Shown here one piece after another: positions 7,989-11,155 of a stretch of DNA of 11,155 nt. The notes under the pieces are model-generated. The model did not search any database, was not told the origin of the DNA, and saw only the letters and a program-made list of their open reading frames with translations. Each line of letters opens with the position of its first letter. Position 1 is the stretch's first letter. A program made the translations under genes and the position numbers. Source of the DNA: CG2-30-40-21 sp043806395 (GTDB lineage Bacteria; UBA9089; CG2-30-40-21); NCBI GenBank assembly GCA_043806395.1, contig JAZDHC010000167.1, positions 1-11,155 of the forward strand, written 5' to 3'.

Positions 7989-8154
7989 GGAAAAAGGGGG
8001 ATGGTTCATCTTTGTTTGAAAGCTTGCGGTTAGCTGAGAGTGCAATATTCCCCCTTAGAAAAGGGGGTTAGGGGGTTGTATTCTGTAGATGATGTCCCCT
8101 TGCCCGAAAGGAATCATATGAAAAACGATGAAAGTGAACCGTCCCGCTTTTTCC
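7989..8154. repeat. MITE-like repeat, complete copy 2 (inverted relative to 1-147)
   Basis: Complete 166-bp element. Its ends are imperfect inverted repeats of about 21 bases: GGAAAAAGGGGGATGGTTCA at 7989 and the complement of GTGAACCGTCCCGCTTTTTC at 8134, with about 3 mismatches. The interior is nearly identical to 1-147 in opposite orientation and contains the nested CCCCCTTAGAAAAGGGGG hairpin (about 8050-8067). No target-site duplication is obvious at the borders. It has no ORF worth calling. Confidence 0.85.
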
Positions 8155-8253
8155 ATTTTCCCTTTAATCTCTTCCCTTTCCCTTTTGCCTTGCTTACACC
8201 CTTTGAATAGTTGGCTGATTCAAAATGTGTTTGAAATAACAATAGCTGAGTAG
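8155..8253. other. gap downstream of tupC, pyrimidine-rich
   Basis: No gene is visible. The + strand has a marked pyrimidine tract (8157-8190: CCCTTTAATCTCTTCCC, then CTTTCCC) and ends in ATAGCTGAGTAGTTA, part of the repeat that contains the tupC stop codon. I see no convincing intrinsic terminator for tupC. Confidence 0.5.
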
Positions 8254-8265
8254 TTATCTTTTGGC
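8243..8265. repeat. repeat copy containing the tupC stop codon
   Basis: TAGCTGAGTAGTTA (8243-8256) is a perfect 14-base inverted match to 7854-7867. The 16 bases GTAGTTATCTTTTGGC (8250-8265) also occur at 7951-7966. On the - strand this copy encodes the last three TupC residues (AKR) and its TAA stop. The pair at 7854 and 8243 brackets the whole repeat-filled gap between mobB and tupC. Confidence 0.7.
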
Positions 8266-9219
8266 TAAATTAATCCGTACCACATCCTCCAAACGGATAC
8301 AGCAAGCAACTGTTTCTCCAATATTTTCAATCCCTATTGAATCAATGTCATTACCAGAAACAGACACTGTCAGGGTTTTCTCACCGGTTTTTGTTACTTT
8401 GCCCATCAGGATTGTCTCCATGCCCATAAAGGAGGCAACAAACTTATTTATCGGATGGTTTATGATCTCCTCAGGGGTACTGCTTTGAACAATTTTTCCC
8501 TGATTCATTACTGCAATATAATCAGACAGTCGGAATGCCTCCATCTGGTCATGTGTTGCCATGATAGCTGTTGTGCCCATTTCTTTCAGGTTTCTTTCGA
8601 GATCTTCCATCAGCAATTCACGAGTTGGCAAATCAAGGGATGAAAATGGCTCATCAAGAAAAAGAATTTCAGGTTTGATAGCAAATGCCCGGGCAAGGCT
8701 TGTTCGTTTTGCCTCACCACCAGAGAGTTTTCGGGCAGAACGGTTACTTAAGTGACTGATAACAAACCGTTCAAGTAGCTCATTCACTGTATGCCGAATT
8801 TCAGAGGCAGAAATTCCCCGGATTTTCAGACCTGAGGCAATATTGTCAAAAACAGTTGCATCAAAAAGAAGGGGTTCCTGAAAAACCATGGAAAGGTTTC
8901 TGCGATAGGCAATAGCCGTACTGTGACTCAAATCAATTTTATTGCCCTTAAAATAAATTTCACCCTTGCCAGAGGGGCTCCCTCGTTGCAATTTCAATAA
9001 GTTGGCTAATGTCAGCAAAAGCGTTGATTTCCCTGCACCATTAGGACCAATAAGGCTGAGGTGTTTCCCTCGTTCAATAGAAAAATGAGGAATATCAAGA
9101 ACAATAACATTTCCCCTTTTTACGAGAACATTGTTTGCCTCAAGAACAGGGGATAGCACCTCTGGCGGGAGTAGCACTGGCAGCAGACCTTCTGCCTCTG
9201 GCAATCGATTTTTATTCAT
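8254..9219 (-). CDS. tupC: tungstate ABC transporter ATP-binding protein TupC
   Basis: Cytoplasmic ATPase of the tungstate importer. Visible are Walker A GPNGAGKST (58-66), Q-loop Gln114, signature LSGGE (165-169), Walker B ILFLDEP with Glu190, D-loop SSLD (193-196) and switch His223. Residues from about 255 to 321 form a C-terminal regulatory, TOBE-like region. Its ATG overlaps the tupB stop as ATGA, with AGG five bases upstream. At 321 residues it carries an N-terminal addition: residues 6-24 consist of degenerate LPEVLP-type units before the domain proper begins at about residue 25 (PVLEANNV). The last three residues and the stop codon fall in a dispersed repeat. Molybdate as a second substrate is possible; the assignment to tungstate comes mainly from TupA and TupB. 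Confidence 0.9.
   Translation of the reverse strand: MNKNRLPEAEGLLPVLLPPEVLSPVLEANNVLVKRGNVIVLDIPHFSIERGKHLSLIGPNGAGKSTLLLTLANLLKLQRGSPSGKGEIYFKGNKIDLSHSTAIAYRRNLSMVFQEPLLFDATVFDNIASGLKIRGISASEIRHTVNELLERFVISHLSNRSARKLSGGEAKRTSLARAFAIKPEILFLDEPFSSLDLPTRELLMEDLERNLKEMGTTAIMATHDQMEAFRLSDYIAVMNQGKIVQSSTPEEIINHPINKFVASFMGMETILMGKVTKTGEKTLTVSVSGNDIDSIGIENIGETVACCIRLEDVVRINLAKR
9148..9204 (-). repeat. short coding repeat in the tupC N-terminus (about three degenerate units)
   Basis: On the - strand three degenerate units of about 18 bases built on GCCAGAGGTGCTA can be aligned. They encode LPEAEG, LPVLLP and PPEVLSP. The third unit shares 13 identical bases with the mobB N-terminus (7797-7809). The segment is rich in Pro and Leu, lacks any ABC-ATPase motif and precedes the first beta strand, so it is probably a dispensable leader. 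Confidence 0.55.
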
Positions 9220-9914
9220 CGCAACCTTTCACCTTGCTGAATATTGGTAAGAATTACATTTATAGCAAAACAAAACAGCAGGAGAATTATCCCCAGGGCT
9301 ATGGCAATAGAAAAATTACCCCGACTGGTCTCCATAACCGTTGCTGTTGTCAATACCCTGGAATATCCCTTGATATTGCCGCCAACCATGATTGATGCCC
9401 CTACCTCGGAAATGACACCGCCGAATCCTGCCATAACAGCTGTGAGCAGAGGAAGTTTTGCCTCATTTGTGAGAATCCAGACCATTTGAAGGCGTGTTGC
9501 TCCCAGTGCCAGAATTTGCAGATGGAGATTAGCAGGCAGATGCTGGATAGCTGACAGGGTAATGCCTGTAATAATTGGTGTAGCAATGATTGTCTGGGCA
9601 ATGATCATGGCGGTCGGCGTGTAAAGAATCTCCAGAAAACCCAATGGTCCGTTTCGCCAGAGGAAAATGGTGACGAATAACCCTACTACCACTGGTGGCA
9701 GTCCCATCCCTGTGTTGATCAAGCTGACCACAAATTTTCTTCCCGGAAATCGGGAAAGGGCAACAGTCATCCCTATGGAAATGCCTATAAACAGACTGAT
9801 GACCGTTGCTATCCCTGAGATCTTAAGGGATAGCAATGTAATCCCCATCACCTCTGGATCAAGGGTAAAGAGGAGAAAAAATGCCTGTTTTATTCCTTCA
9901 AAAATCATGTCCAT
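9216..9914 (-). CDS. tupB: tungstate ABC transporter permease TupB
   Basis: Inner-membrane permease of the tungstate importer, 232 residues, with about five to six hydrophobic segments (around 10-18, 24-55, 64-86, 100-122, 158-178 and 200-224). The loop LGATRLQMVWILTNEAKLPLL (about 137-157) is the EAA-type coupling helix that contacts the ATPase. The motif ISEVGASIMVGGNIKGYSR (168-186) is close to the conserved TupB signature around EVGA-MVGGNI and is the main reason for choosing tungstate over sulfate or molybdate permeases. The start at 9914 lies only 2 bases after the tupA stop. The only ribosome binding site candidate is a weak AGG 9 bases upstream, within or at the edge of the repeat that replaced the tupA end, so coupling to tupA translation is likely. 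A second ATG at 9908 is possible. Confidence 0.93.
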   Translation of the reverse strand: MDMIFEGIKQAFFLLFTLDPEVMGITLLSLKISGIATVISLFIGISIGMTVALSRFPGRKFVVSLINTGMGLPPVVVGLFVTIFLWRNGPLGFLEILYTPTAMIIAQTIIATPIITGITLSAIQHLPANLHLQILALGATRLQMVWILTNEAKLPLLTAVMAGFGGVISEVGASIMVGGNIKGYSRVLTTATVMETSRGNFSIAIALGIILLLFCFAINVILTNIQQGERLR

Positions 9915-9916
9915 TA

Positions 9917-10840
9917 TTATTTACCTATTGTAGGGGCAGGTCTTGCACCTGCCCTTTTTTTTGCATCTGCCAGAGGGCAACCGCAAGGGTTGCCCCTACA
10001 ACCTGCATCTGGAAAGAAAAGGGGTGAGCCATACTTAGCTGTACCAAAATCCTTGATGATTTTTTGTGCCTGTCTGGAAACCATAAAATTCGAGAAGGCT
10101 TTTGCACCTGCGGCATTTACCTTCGGCCATCTGGCAGGGTTGATCTCTATGACATGATATACATTAAGGAGTATAGCATCTTCTTCAACTAATACAGAAA
10201 GACCAAGATTCTTTTGCATTGCCAGATAAGTACCACGATCAGTCAGGGTATAGGCATTCTTCTCTGAAGAAATACTCAATGTCTGCCCCATTCCAAGACC
10301 TGTCTGCTGATACCACTTTTGCCCCTCTGGAAGAATTCCGGCTTTCTGTAATATGGATTTTTCCTTGGCATAAGTTCCTGAATTATCCCCCCGCGACATG
10401 TAAAGAGCACCTGAGGCAGCAATCTTTTTGAAGGCTTCTATGGAAGATTTCATTCCCTTGATACCTGCTGGATCCTCCGGAGGTCCAACGATAATAAAAT
10501 CGTTGTGCATGACAATCTTCCTGTTTATACCGCTGCCTTCTGCCATAAATTTCTCCTCAGCATCAGGTGAATGAACAAGCAACACATCTGTTTCTCCCCT
10601 CTGTCCAATAACCATTGCCTGTCCAGAACCTACGGCTATTGTCTTGACAAAATACCCTGTTTTCTTTTCAAAAAAGGGAATCAAGACATCTAAAAGACCA
10701 GAGTCCTGGGTACTGGTAGTTGTTGCCAGAATAATGTTTTTCTTCTGTGGCTGTGCAGTAGTGGCAGGTAGCACACCAAAAATAATGGTAAAAATGCATA
10801 TTATTACTGTGGACAAACCAATATTCTTAAATCTTTTCAT
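9917..10840 (-). CDS. tupA: tungstate-binding periplasmic protein TupA, repeat-derived C-terminus
   Basis: Extracytoplasmic oxyanion receptor of the tungstate importer. Residues 1-29 are a signal peptide (KR start, hydrophobic core 8-24, cleavage likely near ATTAQ). There is no lipobox cysteine, so it should be soluble and periplasmic. TupA hallmarks are ATTTSTQDSGLLD (39-51) and SRGDNSGTYAKE (149-160), which contribute to the anion site in the family. The conserved protein ends around YGSPLFFPDA (270-279). Residues 280-307 (CRGNPCGCP...RAGARPAPT) are translated from a palindromic dispersed repeat and include three cysteines unlikely to be native. The start ATG at 10840 has GGAGGAG (10847-10853) upstream, and the promoter is at 10867-10895. 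It is first of the tupA-tupB-tupC operon. Confidence 0.93.
   Translation of the reverse strand: MKRFKNIGLSTVIICIFTIIFGVLPATTAQPQKKNIILATTTSTQDSGLLDVLIPFFEKKTGYFVKTIAVGSGQAMVIGQRGETDVLLVHSPDAEEKFMAEGSGINRKIVMHNDFIIVGPPEDPAGIKGMKSSIEAFKKIAASGALYMSRGDNSGTYAKEKSILQKAGILPEGQKWYQQTGLGMGQTLSISSEKNAYTLTDRGTYLAMQKNLGLSVLVEEDAILLNVYHVIEINPARWPKVNAAGAKAFSNFMVSRQAQKIIKDFGTAKYGSPLFFPDAGCRGNPCGCPLADAKKRAGARPAPTIGK
9928..10001. repeat. 74-bp palindromic repeat inside the 3' end of tupA
   Basis: Perfect 11-base terminal inverted repeats TTGTAGGGGCA (9928-9938) and TGCCCCTACAA (9991-10001). Inside are two hairpins: GGGCAGGT/ACCTGCCC (about 9935-9954) and GGGCAACC/GGGTTGCCC (about 9975-9994). The type, short palindromic units of GGGGCAACCCTTGCGGTTGCCC, is one I recall as dispersed in many bacterial genomes. 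It is read through in frame by tupA and supplies about 25 codons. Confidence 0.85.
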
Positions 10841-10866
10841 TGTTTCTCCTCCTGCTCCATATATAG

Positions 10867-10895
10867 ATTATATCATGAATTGCCAATATGTTCAA
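10867..10895 (-). promoter_or_regulatory. sigma-70-type promoter of tupABC
   Basis: Read on the - strand, TTGAAC (10895-10890) and TATAAT (10872-10867) are separated by 17 bases, nearly the consensus. Transcription would start near 10860, leaving a leader of about 20 bases with the ribosome binding site GGAGGAG. The leader is too short for a riboswitch. The 17-base inverted-repeat copy at 10904-10920 ends 8 bases upstream of the -35 box and could be a regulator site. It does not resemble the ModE operator as I remember it. Confidence 0.8.
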
Positions 10896-10903
10896 GCTTT
10901 AAT

Positions 10904-11067
10904 TTTGGGCATGGTTCAAAATTGTTCACCGCAGGGTCACAGATGATACAGAGAAGAACAACCCCCTAACCCCCTTTTTTAAGGGGGAATTAAGGAAACA
11001 TAGATACTTGCTTACTTGCTCAATTTGTCCTCCTGATTTGAACCATGCCCAAATCAGGAGGGACAAA
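10904..11067. repeat. inverted repeat and hairpin upstream of tupA
   Basis: TTTGGGCATGGTTCAAA (10904-10920) is a perfect 17-base inverted match of TTTGAACCATGCCCAAA (11037-11053). The second copy is also the top of a local hairpin: 11029-11040 (CCTCCTGATTTG) pairs with 11050-11061, with a 9-base loop and, after one bulged base, five more pairs. Between the arms lies a copy of the AACCCCC palindrome (10959-10990). Confidence 0.75.
10959..10990. repeat. AACCCCCTAACCCCC palindromic repeat
   Basis: CAACCCCCTAACCCCC followed by TTTTTTAAGGGGGAAT, able to form a CCCCCTT/AAGGGGG hairpin. It matches the cores of the elements at 59-90 and about 8045-8079. A further partial copy in opposite orientation runs off the window end (11139-11155, TAATTCCCCCTTAGAAA). 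Confidence 0.8.
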
Positions 11068-11155
11068 ATAGGCTGTAGGTGTTTAGACTGTGGGTGTTTA
11101 GGTAACAAACTAAACAAGCATGGATGGCTGCATTTCCCTAATTCCCCCTTAGAAA
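11068..11155. other. right-edge non-coding region
   Basis: No gene is visible. It has a tandem duplication of 15 bases (CTGTAGGTGTTTAGA at 11073-11087, then CTGTGGGTGTTTAGG at 11088-11102) and the start of another AACCCCC-type repeat at the edge. Confidence 0.55.

Noticed and set aside
7732..8019. Open frame of 95 codons on the + strand across the mobB start and repeats
   Set aside because: It overlaps mobB in antisense and then runs through palindromic repeats; no ribosome binding site or family resemblance.
1..8154. Composite transposon bounded by the two inverted elements
   Set aside because: No transposase is present, and the content is housekeeping and cofactor genes; two independent MITE-like insertions are simpler.
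10841..11067. Riboswitch (Moco or tungsten cofactor type) ahead of tupA
   Set aside because: The near-consensus promoter at 10867-10895 leaves only about 20 bases of leader. The hairpins lie upstream of it, and no known cofactor-riboswitch core could be recognised.

Overview
The window (roughly 40-45% G+C by eye) looks like a chromosomal segment from an anaerobic or facultatively anaerobic bacterium, probably an uncultivated lineage of the Desulfobacterota/Nitrospirota/candidate-phylum type. That placement rests on a tungstate importer and molybdopterin-cofactor genes beside housekeeping genes, and on intergenic regions packed with palindromic dispersed repeats. It is a low-confidence inference, and no species can be named.

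Layout: 1-147 is most of a MITE-like repeat. A good sigma-70-type promoter (201-229) follows and drives lon (267-2594, ATP-dependent protease). Next on the + strand is a class V aminotransferase (2657-3799). An rmuC gene (3995-5458) sits between two same-orientation copies of a palindromic 'GCAGATTAC' repeat. On the - strand follows mobB (7835-7134), moaA (7130-6150) and a MOSC-domain gene (6149-5661), a tightly packed molybdopterin-cofactor operon. The 400-bp gap from 7836 to 8253 is almost wholly nested repeats and includes a complete, inverted copy of the element found at 1-147. Upstream of it, also on the - strand, is a tungstate ABC importer operon tupA-tupB-tupC (10840-8254) with its own strong promoter (10867-10895). 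The right end (10904-11155) holds further repeats.

How the genes fit together: TupA binds oxyanion in the periplasm, TupB is the channel and TupC the ATPase. The imported metal would feed the pterin cofactor pathway, in which MoaA makes the first pterin intermediate and MobB assists nucleotide attachment. The MOSC protein probably handles sulfur or the finished cofactor. The rest of the pathway (moaC, moaE, moeA, mobA) is not in this window.

The most notable feature is not a new enzyme system but the repeats. At least five families occur, some nested inside others, and they reach into coding sequence. The last 28 residues of TupA come from a palindromic repeat, the stop codon of tupC lies in another repeat, and the N-termini of MobB and TupC carry the same short coding repeat. 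No transposase, integrase, CRISPR array, tRNA or rRNA was seen.
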